From the NCBI GenBank assembly GCA_024239055.1, contig JANBVJ010000022.1, positions 1 through 5,481 of the forward strand: DNA of 5,481 nucleotides, written 5' to 3'. Numbering within the stretch: the first letter of the stretch is position 1; the number at the start of each line of letters is the position of its first letter. Under the pieces are notes generated by a model. The model did no database searches and was not told the DNA's origin. It saw only the letters and a list, made by a program, of their open reading frames with translations. Shown piece after piece: positions 1 to 5,035 of this stretch. The stretch is from Patescibacteria group bacterium. Lineage in GTDB: Bacteria; Patescibacteria; Paceibacteria; Paceibacterales; UBA10102. The position numbers and the translations under genes are program-made.

Positions 1-764
1 GAATATGCAGGATTTTTAGTAATCAGTTTTTTCAATCTGCCGTTTTTCTGATCGTTATCAAAGCCAAAAACCAATAAAGTAACATTGTCTTCAATATCTG
101 TTGGCTCAGGCAGTGATATGGCAAAAATTGCGTTAACAATTTTTACATATTCAGTGTATTCTAAAAGTATTTCTGATTTTCGTTTTGCTATTTGCGATTC
201 ATATCTTTTTATTTGACTTATTACTTTTGGAGTTGTCTTTGACCAGATTTCTTTATTTGAGAAATGCTTTGCTTCAACAAATTGTAGAGTTTTGGAGTCT
301 TTATTATATAGCAAAATATCAATTCTATCCTGATTGTTTTTCTCATTCAGTGATTCAAACGAAATTTCAATATCCAAAACAAGAACATTGCTATTCGATA
401 AGTATGAGTGTTTGTGATATAAGTCTGATACCCCAGAAGCCTCTATTCCTGAATAGTTAGAGCAGTTTTCTTTAATTCGCTGATAATTTGATACAAAGTC
501 AGAAGCCAATCTATAAACTGATAATTCTGATTCAGTCAGATAATCTTTATCGTTTGCTGTAATTGCAGACGCATATTTTAGGTGAGTTTTGTATCCATTG
601 CTGTCATAGCCAAAAAGCTTGCCACCGTTGTGATATAGATCGATTCGATTATCTCTGATTGCAAGAAAGACATTTTGTTTTTTGCAGTCCTGTTCAATTT
701 TATTAGACCACAAACTGCTTGCTATCAATTTATCTTCAATTATTTTTTCCAACCTTCTTTTCAT
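1..764 (-). CDS. Partial cassette E gene: protein with a PD-(D/E)XK-like nuclease motif (C-terminus outside window)
   Basis: The frame is open from here to the window edge, about 254 codons, with the C-terminus missing. I chose the ATG at 764 because GGAG lies 9 nt upstream (777-774); another in-frame ATG at 779 lacks a good ribosome site and would overlap that GGAG. From the 764 start, residues 130-170 read like the core of a PD-(D/E)XK fold: hydrophobic strand VLVLDIEISFE with E133, then RIDILLY with D149, then LQFVEAKHF with E164 and K166, spaced D-x14-E-x-K. This fold is found in restriction and repair endonucleases and many defence proteins. No DNA-recognition or helicase domain is visible in the part present. 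The gene is AT-rich. It sits just inside cassette E, whose start is the GTTATGT box at 798-792, and it faces the same way as the other cassette genes. The nuclease assignment is motif-based inference; I do not recognise the exact family. Confidence 0.72.
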   Translation of the reverse strand, partial: MKRRLEKIIEDKLIASSLWSNKIEQDCKKQNVFLAIRDNRIDLYHNGGKLFGYDSNGYKTHLKYASAITANDKDYLTESELSVYRLASDFVSNYQRIKENCSNYSGIEASGVSDLYHKHSYLSNSNVLVLDIEISFESLNEKNNQDRIDILLYNKDSKTLQFVEAKHFSNKEIWSKTTPKVISQIKRYESQIAKRKSEILLEYTEYVKIVNAIFAISLPEPTDIEDNVTLLVFGFDNDQKNGRLKKLITKNPAY

Positions 765-791
765 GTTAATAAACTCCATATTTTCTTTGAC

Positions 792-905
792 ACATAACCA
801 CTAAACTGAGCTGCTTCGCCGAGGTAAAGACAGTGAGCAGTTTTTCAGCATAGATCCACTGTTAGCTTTATGCATATCTAAGTCTGCTCCAGTTTTTTGT
901 TATAT
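792..905 (-). other. attC recombination site of cassette D (114 bp)
   Basis: Read on the minus strand, R'' is ATATAAC (905-899) and R' is GTTATGT (798-792). The inner arms are AAACTGGAGCAG (895-884) and CAGCTCAGTTT (813-803). They pair with one surplus G in the L'' arm, the extrahelical base that gives integron attC hairpins their strand polarity. A further imperfect stem inside pairs TAAAG/ACAGTG near 824-835 with CACTGT/CTTTA near 858-870. R'' is the exact complement of the start of its own cassette, GTTATAT at 1259-1253. The recombination point would lie between G798 and T797 on the minus strand. Confidence 0.85.
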
Positions 906-919
906 TCAATTATTTAATT

Positions 920-1211
920 CAATCATAACACTACAGCGCTGTCAATTTTATTTCTAAAACAATTATTCTATAAATTGCGTAGGCATTGGGTGGGCAATTT
1001 CCACTGCGGTGGCGTTGAGTGGATTTTCCGCTTAGAAGCGTGCAGTGGAAATTTATTCGGGTGATAGCCGTAGCGTGGAATGTCATGTTTACAACAATAG
1101 CGTTGGCATGGCGTAGGCCACTGTGTAGGCAGGGGGGAGAAAGACATTTAATGCATGGGCAGCGTGGATCTTAAAAAAAACAATACAATTTAATTAATAG
1201 CAATCATAACA
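920..1211. repeat. 11-bp direct repeat bracketing a 270-bp segment of cassette D
   Basis: CAATCATAACA occurs at 920-930 and again at 1201-1211 in the same orientation. The similarity extends loosely through AATTAAAT words beside each copy. The enclosed 270 bp is the GC-richer, palindrome-containing part of cassette D, while the flanks are very AT-rich. This looks like the footprint of an inserted small element with a duplicated target, but it could be chance similarity in AT-rich DNA. Confidence 0.45.
996..1053. repeat. 12-bp perfect inverted repeat inside cassette D
   Basis: AATTTCCACTGC (996-1007) is matched by its exact reverse complement GCAGTGGAAATT (1042-1053), leaving a 34-nt loop rich in GTGG and CCGC words. 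There is no T-run next to it, so it does not look like a simple intrinsic terminator. It may be part of a dispersed palindromic element or an RNA structure. Confidence 0.6.
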
Positions 1212-1252
1212 AAAAACGCTATCCTACCGGAATTACAAAAAATGTTTTAGCA

Positions 1253-1439
1253 ATATAACGGGGCTGCGGATGAGCGGCGGAGGGAGGAGCGAGCTTGCTC
1301 ACTACGACCGACGTCTGCTCCATTCGCTTGATAGGCGGCGCGGAGCGCCGCCAGAAAGCGGATGCCAATCCGCAGCCCCGATAAGCGGCGTTGCTTGAGC
1401 GAAGCGGAAGCGACGTCCGCCTTCATGCGATGGTTATAC
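1253..1439 (-). other. Long, composite attC of cassette C (187 bp)
   Basis: On the minus strand R'' is GTATAAC (1439-1433) and R' is GTTATAT (1259-1253). R'' exactly complements the start of its cassette (GTTATAC, 2771-2765), and the identity extends to nine bases. The arms pair imperfectly (GCATGAAGGCGGA near R'' with TCCGCCGCTCATCCG near R'). The site is GC-rich throughout and longer than most attC sites. Nested in it are a 13-bp perfect inverted repeat and an 8-bp perfect hairpin, listed separately. An open frame of 64 codons across it (1441-1247) is a product of the palindromic, stop-poor sequence and is not a gene. Confidence 0.8.
1259..1380. repeat. Nested inverted repeats within the attC of cassette C
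   Basis: CGGGGCTGCGGAT (1259-1271) and ATCCGCAGCCCCG (1368-1380) are perfect 13-bp complements. Between them GGCGGCGC (1334-1341) and GCGCCGCC (1345-1352) form a perfect 8-bp hairpin with a GGA loop. The outer arm abuts the R' core directly. At its other end the minus strand reads TTATC instead of an AAC-type R'' box, so this inner unit resembles an attC whose R'' core is lost. It suggests that two sites were fused here. Confidence 0.65.
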
Positions 1440-1452
1440 AAGGCATATACAT

Positions 1453-2736
1453 TTACTTTGAGTTTCTATTATAAAATAGATTTATTCCCTCAATTAGCCT
1501 GTTATAAATTCGCGTAAATTTAGCTTCATTTTCCCAATTCGAGAAATCAAGGACATTGTATTTCTTAATCTGATTCACAAAAACACCCGACCAGTTGCAT
1601 TTTGTCCAACTTCTATCCAAGGCGATTGGACAGATGACATGCTGGCCTAATTGTTTCTCTAATTCACGAGCTTGAGCGATTTCAAATTCAACCCAGTCAC
1701 TGTTAACAGAATTTTCTGATAGCACAAGAAGGACTATTGAATTATGACGCATAGCACGAATAACGATTTTTTCGAGTGGACCAGCAGGAGCATCGTGCAC
1801 GTCACGCCAATAAAGAATATTTTGTTCCTTTAGCTTATTTTCAAGGTGTTCTATAAAAAGGCTATCAGTATGACTGTACGAAATAAAAATATTATGAGTT
1901 TGAATTGGCATCCCATTTCGAAGCGGTTCTATTCTATATAGGATATCTGTAACTTCAGAGGGCCTCAGAGACGGATTAAATAGCTTTGCCACTTCGATTT
2001 CCCAATCCCTAAACCCACAACCTCGAAGAAAATCTATGTGAATATCCCCGGATCTATTTATTGTGTTATAATCGATATAGCTCGGGCCATAGTGATAACA
2101 GTCAGATAGACCTCTGGCATTCGTAAGATCAGTGTTTGAAAAAATTGTCCCACTCAATTTTGCTCCCTTAAGATTAGTATCTCTTAATGTCGCCCCAGTA
2201 AAGTTAGCTTTTCCAAGGTGTGCATTGGTCAAATTTGCATTGGTCAGGTTTACAGCGATGTCTTCTGCACCCATTTCATACCAACGAGTACCCACTGACA
2301 GATTAGCTTCTAAAAGATATGCCTCGGTAAGGTTAGCTTCGCTGATATCGGCTGATGATAGGTTTGCTTGATCTAATCGTGCGTTAGTGAAGTTTGCCTT
2401 TTGAAGTTTTGCATCTTTTAAATTTGCGTTGCTAAGGGAAGCCCAAGTAAAATTGGCTTCTCTCGAATCCACGCGGCTAAGATCTGCTTGTACCAAGAAA
2501 GATTCTTTTAGGATTGTTCTATTAAGTTTAGCTTCTGAAAGATCTACAGAATTCAATTCAGCCCCTGTGAGATCTGCATCAACTAAGTTTACCCGGCTTA
2601 AATTTGCGCCATTCAGTTTAGCCCCTGAAAGATTCGCACTCTTGAGATTAGGTTCTAAAGCGATGTTTTTCCATCTCCAAGAATTCCAGAATTCAACACC
2701 TTTCAAGAGCACAGATACATGGTCATTATTAGACAT
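1453..2736 (-). CDS. Pentapeptide-repeat protein with C-terminal TIR domain (cassette C)
   Basis: A 427-residue protein. I start it at the ATG at 2736, which has GAGGG 7 nt upstream (2748-2744). The longer frame to 2826 would begin inside the attC, and its 30 extra residues are translated recombination-site DNA. Residues 31-208 are tandem five-residue repeats of the A(N/D)Lxx type, expected to form a right-handed quadrilateral beta-helix, with one irregular break near 147-163. Residues 209-280 are a linker containing an FLRGCG word that I recall from TIR-associated proteins. Residues 281-420 are a TIR domain: strand HNIFISYSHTD, a BB-loop-like RDVHDAPAGP (311-320), strand SIVLLVLSENS, then W348-V-E-F-E352. 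E352 sits where TIR NADases carry the catalytic glutamate. No signal peptide or membrane segment is seen, so it is probably cytoplasmic. Bacterial TIR proteins often consume or modify NAD+ during phage defence; that role is inference here. The stop lies 13 nt before the R'' box. Confidence 0.9.
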   Translation of the reverse strand: MSNNDHVSVLLKGVEFWNSWRWKNIALEPNLKSANLSGAKLNGANLSRVNLVDADLTGAELNSVDLSEAKLNRTILKESFLVQADLSRVDSREANFTWASLSNANLKDAKLQKANFTNARLDQANLSSADISEANLTEAYLLEANLSVGTRWYEMGAEDIAVNLTNANLTNAHLGKANFTGATLRDTNLKGAKLSGTIFSNTDLTNARGLSDCYHYGPSYIDYNTINRSGDIHIDFLRGCGFRDWEIEVAKLFNPSLRPSEVTDILYRIEPLRNGMPIQTHNIFISYSHTDSLFIEHLENKLKEQNILYWRDVHDAPAGPLEKIVIRAMRHNSIVLLVLSENSVNSDWVEFEIAQARELEKQLGQHVICPIALDRSWTKCNWSGVFVNQIKKYNVLDFSNWENEAKFTRIYNRLIEGINLFYNRNSK

Positions 2737-2743
2737 AATTAAT

Positions 2744-2748
2744 CCCTC
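2744..2748 (-). promoter_or_regulatory. Ribosome binding site that fixes the start of the pentapeptide-TIR gene
   Basis: GAGGG on the minus strand, followed by ATTAATT and then ATG at 2736. It lies within cassette C, just inside the recombination point, so the gene and its ribosome site move together. The upstream ATG at 2826 lies inside the palindromic attC and would translate the hairpin. Confidence 0.7.
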
Positions 2749-2764
2749 GCCAAGGATAGTGATT

Positions 2765-2840
2765 GTATAACGATCTTTTGAGTTGCGACCTCGCAGGAGC
2801 GAAGCGACGAGAGGCGTCAACTCCAAAAGCCATGTTAGCC
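2765..2840 (-). other. attC recombination site of cassette B (76 bp)
   Basis: On the minus strand R'' is GGCTAAC (2840-2834) and R' is GTTATAC (2771-2765). The arms CTTTTGGAGTTG (2829-2818) and CAACTCAAAAG (2785-2775) pair perfectly except for one surplus G in L'', the classic extrahelical base. A GC-rich imperfect inner stem (GCCTC with GAGGT) follows. R'' complements the start of its own cassette (GTTAGCC, 3762-3756), and the match extends to ten bases (AGTGGCTAAC against GTTAGCCACT). This is the clearest attC in the window. Confidence 0.92.
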
Positions 2841-3404
2841 ACTCCCTTGATTAGGGCTGACTGGCTTGAAGTCTAGCGCGTTGAGAGCCTCCATGAGGTT
2901 CTGAAAGAGCCACTCGAAGTTCTCGAGATGTTCTGCTACGAAATGTTCTATGGCTACGTACCCCTGAGATGGTCGAGTGGATAGCTGGAGGTGTACTACC
3001 TCTTCAGTACCATCTGACCTGAGAGTTGTTCCTACAGCCCTTCCATAGTCGAGGCCGGTCAGGTGATCATCCTCGGCTTCCATCGCGTGGACCGCACGAG
3101 TGTCTGGAACAAACGAAGGCGTCTTGCGTGGAACGACGACGGGATAGTACACCTTGGCAGTTGTGCTGCCGATTGTCTCTGTCCTGTGGCCAGTTCGGAG
3201 GGAGGGCATCAGACGGTGGACGAGATGGTGCCGGTACTCACGCAATCGGATCAGCCAATCCAGACTCTGCGACACGACGTCGAGTATGGGTCCAGTCCAT
3301 CCTTTCTGGACGAGCCGGATGAGTGGCTGAATGCTGTAGTTTGTCTGGACGCCCAAGATGTACTTGGAGCATGCCTCAGCGAGTAGGTCAAGGGCGCTCT
3401 TCAA
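2835..3404 (-). CDS. C-terminal part of a frameshifted HEPN-like protein (cassette B)
   Basis: As an independent frame this would be 189 residues from a TTG at 3404, but that start is doubtful: GGAGG sits only 2 nt before it. Upstream of the TTG the same frame continues in protein-like sequence (YVYELSAFLEA) to about 3438 before meeting a stop, so the natural N-terminus is more likely the neighbouring 104-codon frame. Residues 1-30 and 40-66 look helical. The second helix carries LREYRHHLVHRL, an R-x4-H motif (R58, H63) with a polar residue after the arginine, as in HEPN ribonucleases. The tail is hydrophilic with a helix near 150-180. HEPN proteins commonly act as RNases in toxin-antitoxin and abortive-infection systems; assignment here rests on the motif and helical pattern only. 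The TAA stop lies inside the R'' box of the attC. It is GC-rich, unlike the genes on either side. Confidence 0.6.
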   Translation of the reverse strand: MKSALDLLAEACSKYILGVQTNYSIQPLIRLVQKGWTGPILDVVSQSLDWLIRLREYRHHLVHRLMPSLRTGHRTETIGSTTAKVYYPVVVPRKTPSFVPDTRAVHAMEAEDDHLTGLDYGRAVGTTLRSDGTEEVVHLQLSTRPSQGYVAIEHFVAEHLENFEWLFQNLMEALNALDFKPVSPNQGSG

Positions 3405-3715
3405 GGCCTCCAGAAACGCTGAAAGTTCGTAAACGTACTCTCATCACAGGTTTTCGTGAAGATGAACGTGCCGCTTTGTGGCTCTCCGTCTCCGGGCCTC
3501 AGGGTACTTAAGGTCAACTCCTTGATGATCCTCTTGTCCGTCTTGACGTGATCCGCCAAGTTCCTGGAATGATAGTGGGCGGCTCCGTACTTGCGCAGGG
3601 CATAGGTCAGCAAGCTTTCGTAACGCTCTTCGTCGTCCTCAGAGCTGAAGACTGATCCCTCCAATGTTGGGAGAGAGTCGAGGCGGTCCAGATGTTCCTC
3701 AAGAATCTTGTCCAC
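3401..3715 (-). CDS. N-terminal part of the frameshifted HEPN-like protein (cassette B)
   Basis: A 104-codon frame starting with GTG at 3715, with GGGGGA 5 nt upstream and 41 nt after the cassette start. An ATG overlaps out of frame at 3717 but opens a different, unconvincing product. Residues 1-92 are acidic and mostly helical, then a strand-like stretch GTFIFTK. The last 12 residues (STFTNFQRFWRP) look out of frame. At 3445-3435, moving to the next frame gives ...KTCDE followed by YVYELSAFLEALKSALDLLAEA, a natural helix leading into the downstream frame. Restoring one base would give a single protein of about 293 residues from 3715 to 2835. As written, the stop TGA overlaps the downstream TTG by the sequence TTGA, so coupled translation of two proteins is the alternative. 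I do not recognise the N-terminal part itself. Confidence 0.55.
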   Translation of the reverse strand: MDKILEEHLDRLDSLPTLEGSVFSSEDDEERYESLLTYALRKYGAAHYHSRNLADHVKTDKRIIKELTLSTLRPGDGEPQSGTFIFTKTCDESTFTNFQRFWRP

Positions 3716-3755
3716 ATTGATCCCCCAGTTGCCAGCCGCTGCGTCCGGTAGAAGT

Positions 3756-3792
3756 GGCTAACGGGGCCGCGGATCCGCAGCTATTGTTATAT
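3756..3792 (-). other. Very short attC of cassette A (37 bp)
   Basis: On the minus strand R'' is ATATAAC (3792-3786) and R' is GTTAGCC (3762-3756). They are separated by only 23 nt that form a nearly continuous palindrome centred on GCGGATCCGC, with almost no loop. R'' complements the orphan core at 4762-4756 that starts this cassette. L'' (AATAGCTGCGGAT) is one base longer than L' read in reverse (GGGGCCGCGGAT). The site is shorter than the roughly 57 bp usually quoted as the lower limit for attC, so it may be a collapsed site that lost its central loop. Confidence 0.7.
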
Positions 3793-3795
3793 TTT

Positions 3796-4707
3796 TTATT
3801 TATATTCACCAGTCTTCATAGCGTTTTGATAATTAATCTTTGATTTATTCATAAACTCTTTAATTTTTTGCCAAATATCTGTATTTTTGAACTGATCTTC
3901 AAAACTTATTGTCAATACCAAGTTTTCTAGTCCAAATTCATTTAGTAATAATAGAATCGAAATTATATTATTCATATAAGCACGATACATCTTTACCAAG
4001 GTATCTGCATTAGCCTCAATTAGGTTATCTATAAGTTTTTCTTCCATCTGCATACTATCATTACATACTATCGTTTCTCCCTGGTATAAAAATAGAAATA
4101 GTTGGTTTGCTTCAGATGCTGGATGAGTAATTCCACATAAATAGCTATATAAATTCAGAAGGTTATCGTCGTCTTCATCAGCAATTGCCTTTAAATATTC
4201 AATTATCTGTTTTGCATTAAAATTTTCCGGATATATTTCTTTTTGCGATGAAGTCAGCTTTGTAGCTTGAATATAGTGCAACAGCTCTGTTTCAAGCTTG
4301 TCATGATCAGTAATAATAATCGATTGTTTATCTATTTGTTCTTTTATTACCATATAATCTGTTGCTAATGTTAATGGTACATACCTCAGCGTATAGAATG
4401 TATCTCCACATGATTCTATTAAGCCACGAAGTGATGCGCAAAATCCATAGTAGTTTTTCGATGTGTCATCGAGAGATTCCATCCAGCGTATTGTCTTAAA
4501 AAATGATATTAAAACAATTATATGAACCCTTGATAGCATTTCAGTCCAATATATTTGTGCCGCACGCTCTACATCTTTTATTTCTTTATACTCTTCATCA
4601 TTCATAAAGACATAACGCCATTCATCTTGTGATTTTCTAAGAGAGCTTATGGTATCATAGGCTTCCACTAATTCTTTTGGGAGTTTCTTGCGAAGATTTT
4701 CAATCAT
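3796..4707 (-). CDS. Conserved-looking all-helical protein of unknown function (cassette A)
   Basis: A 303-residue protein starting at the ATG at 4707, with AAGG 7 nt upstream (4718-4715). It is AT-rich and predicted almost wholly helical. Two stretches resemble helical bacterial proteins of the DUF5677 type: SLRGLIESCGDTFY (92-105, with R94 and E98) and YSYLCGITHPASE (187-199, with H195-P196). An acidic DEDDD patch lies near 177-181. Hydrophobic stretches at 61-70 (VHIIVLISFF) and 248-258 (IISILLLLNEF) are short and sit among polar residues, so I read them as buried helices, not membrane spans. There is no signal peptide. The TAA stop lies 3 nt before the R'' box, typical of a cassette trimmed close to its gene. 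It is the first gene after the orphan cores and the transposase remnant. DUF5677-type likeness is recalled, not computed; the function is unknown. Confidence 0.82.
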   Translation of the reverse strand: MIENLRKKLPKELVEAYDTISSLRKSQDEWRYVFMNDEEYKEIKDVERAAQIYWTEMLSRVHIIVLISFFKTIRWMESLDDTSKNYYGFCASLRGLIESCGDTFYTLRYVPLTLATDYMVIKEQIDKQSIIITDHDKLETELLHYIQATKLTSSQKEIYPENFNAKQIIEYLKAIADEDDDNLLNLYSYLCGITHPASEANQLFLFLYQGETIVCNDSMQMEEKLIDNLIEANADTLVKMYRAYMNNIISILLLLNEFGLENLVLTISFEDQFKNTDIWQKIKEFMNKSKINYQNAMKTGEYK

Positions 4708-4755
4708 AGTAATACCTTAATATTCATGTTGCTTAACTAGTATAATATACAATAA

Positions 4756-4804
4756 ATATAACATATTATATGACCATAATTAGTGATAGTAAGACTTATA
4801 TAAC
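4756..4804 (-). other. Two directly repeated orphan core boxes at the start of cassette A
   Basis: GTTATAT occurs on the minus strand at 4762-4756 and again at 4804-4798, 42 bp apart in the same orientation. The inner copy complements the R'' of cassette A's own attC, and the match extends through GTTATATTT, so it is the likely start of cassette A. No matching R'' or palindrome lies to the right, so this is not an intact attC. It could be a truncated attC or part of an attI region. A TATAAT on the minus strand (4770-4765) between the boxes, 57 nt before the gene, could be a -10 element, but I see no good -35. Confidence 0.5.
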
Positions 4805-5035
4805 AGGATGGACGGGAAATCAAGGAAATAAGAGAAAACTCAGGAAATTGCAACCAGGAATGTAAAAAAATATGAGCAATCATCCTGCAATAGGAAAAAA
4901 CTATAAAGGATCTGATTTACAGGGGAAATTTTCATCCAAACTGATAAAACAGGGTCTTAAGGGAAGCAAAAAAACATACCTCAACTTTGATCTGGCCCAA
5001 TAAGGGAAAGAAAGTTTAGTTTAAACTTGCGGTAT
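4805..5035. other. Non-coding stretch between the transposase remnant and cassette A
   Basis: About 230 bp of purine-rich, AT-rich sequence on the plus strand with no open frame worth reporting on either strand. It contains no recognisable integrase fragment, although an integrase reading rightward from an attI would be expected near here in a simple integron. If the transposase is IS91-like, this is the side where its origin end (oriIS) would lie, but I cannot identify that end. The only clear structure is the palindrome at 5012-5028. Confidence 0.5.
5012..5028 (-). repeat. Short perfect palindrome just downstream of the transposase remnant
   Basis: AAGTTTA (5012-5018), loop GTT, TAAACTT (5022-5028), lying 8 nt past the stop of the transposase frame on the minus strand. 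The stem is AT-rich and not followed by a T-run, so it would be a weak terminator. A subterminal hairpin at the origin end of an IS91-type element is the alternative reading. Confidence 0.4.

Larger units (their letters stand above)
798..1258 (-). other. Cassette D: integron cassette without a convincing gene
   Basis: The boundaries are the R' cores at 1259-1253 and 798-792, so the unit is 461 bp including its attC. About 350 bp of it is unique DNA (906-1252). The longest minus-strand frame starts at an ATG near 1090 and gives about 51 residues ending at the TAG near 931. It has no ribosome site I can defend, a low-complexity His/Cys/Ser-rich product, and overlaps a long inverted repeat, so I do not call it a gene. 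Plus-strand frames here are 30 codons or shorter. A TTGACA hexamer on the minus strand (945-940) lies within the palindrome ACAGCGCTGT (933-942), but no good -10 follows it. The central part (about 978-1170) is richer in G and C than its edges. Cassettes without open frames are known in integrons and may carry regulatory or RNA functions. Confidence 0.6.

Noticed and set aside
185..460. 91-codon plus-strand frame
   Set aside because: It lies entirely opposite the open PD-(D/E)XK-like gene and has a low-complexity Leu/Phe-rich product with no ribosome site.
940..945. Perfect TTGACA (-35-like) on the minus strand upstream of cassette E
   Set aside because: The only -10-like word, TATGAT, is 12 nt away, too close; nothing suitable occurs at 16-18 nt. 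The hexamer is also part of a palindrome.
931..1092. About 51-codon minus-strand frame in cassette D
   Set aside because: No ribosome site, crosses the 12-bp inverted repeat, and has an unusual His/Cys-rich composition; it may be real but I cannot support it.
1247..1441. 64-codon open frame on the minus strand
   Set aside because: It runs exactly across the GC-rich attC of cassette C, begins in the R'' region and ends in R'. Its Arg/Ala/Ser-rich product is what a palindromic, stop-poor site yields by chance.
2132..2770. Two plus-strand frames (2132-2371, 2429-2770) opposite the pentapeptide repeats
   Set aside because: The repeated codons of the real gene make the opposite strand periodically open; no ribosome sites, and the products are only mirror repeats.
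3026..3511. Three overlapping plus-strand frames opposite the GC-rich HEPN-like gene
   Set aside because: High GC removes stops by chance; the frames overlap each other, and the minus-strand product has the better helical pattern and motif.
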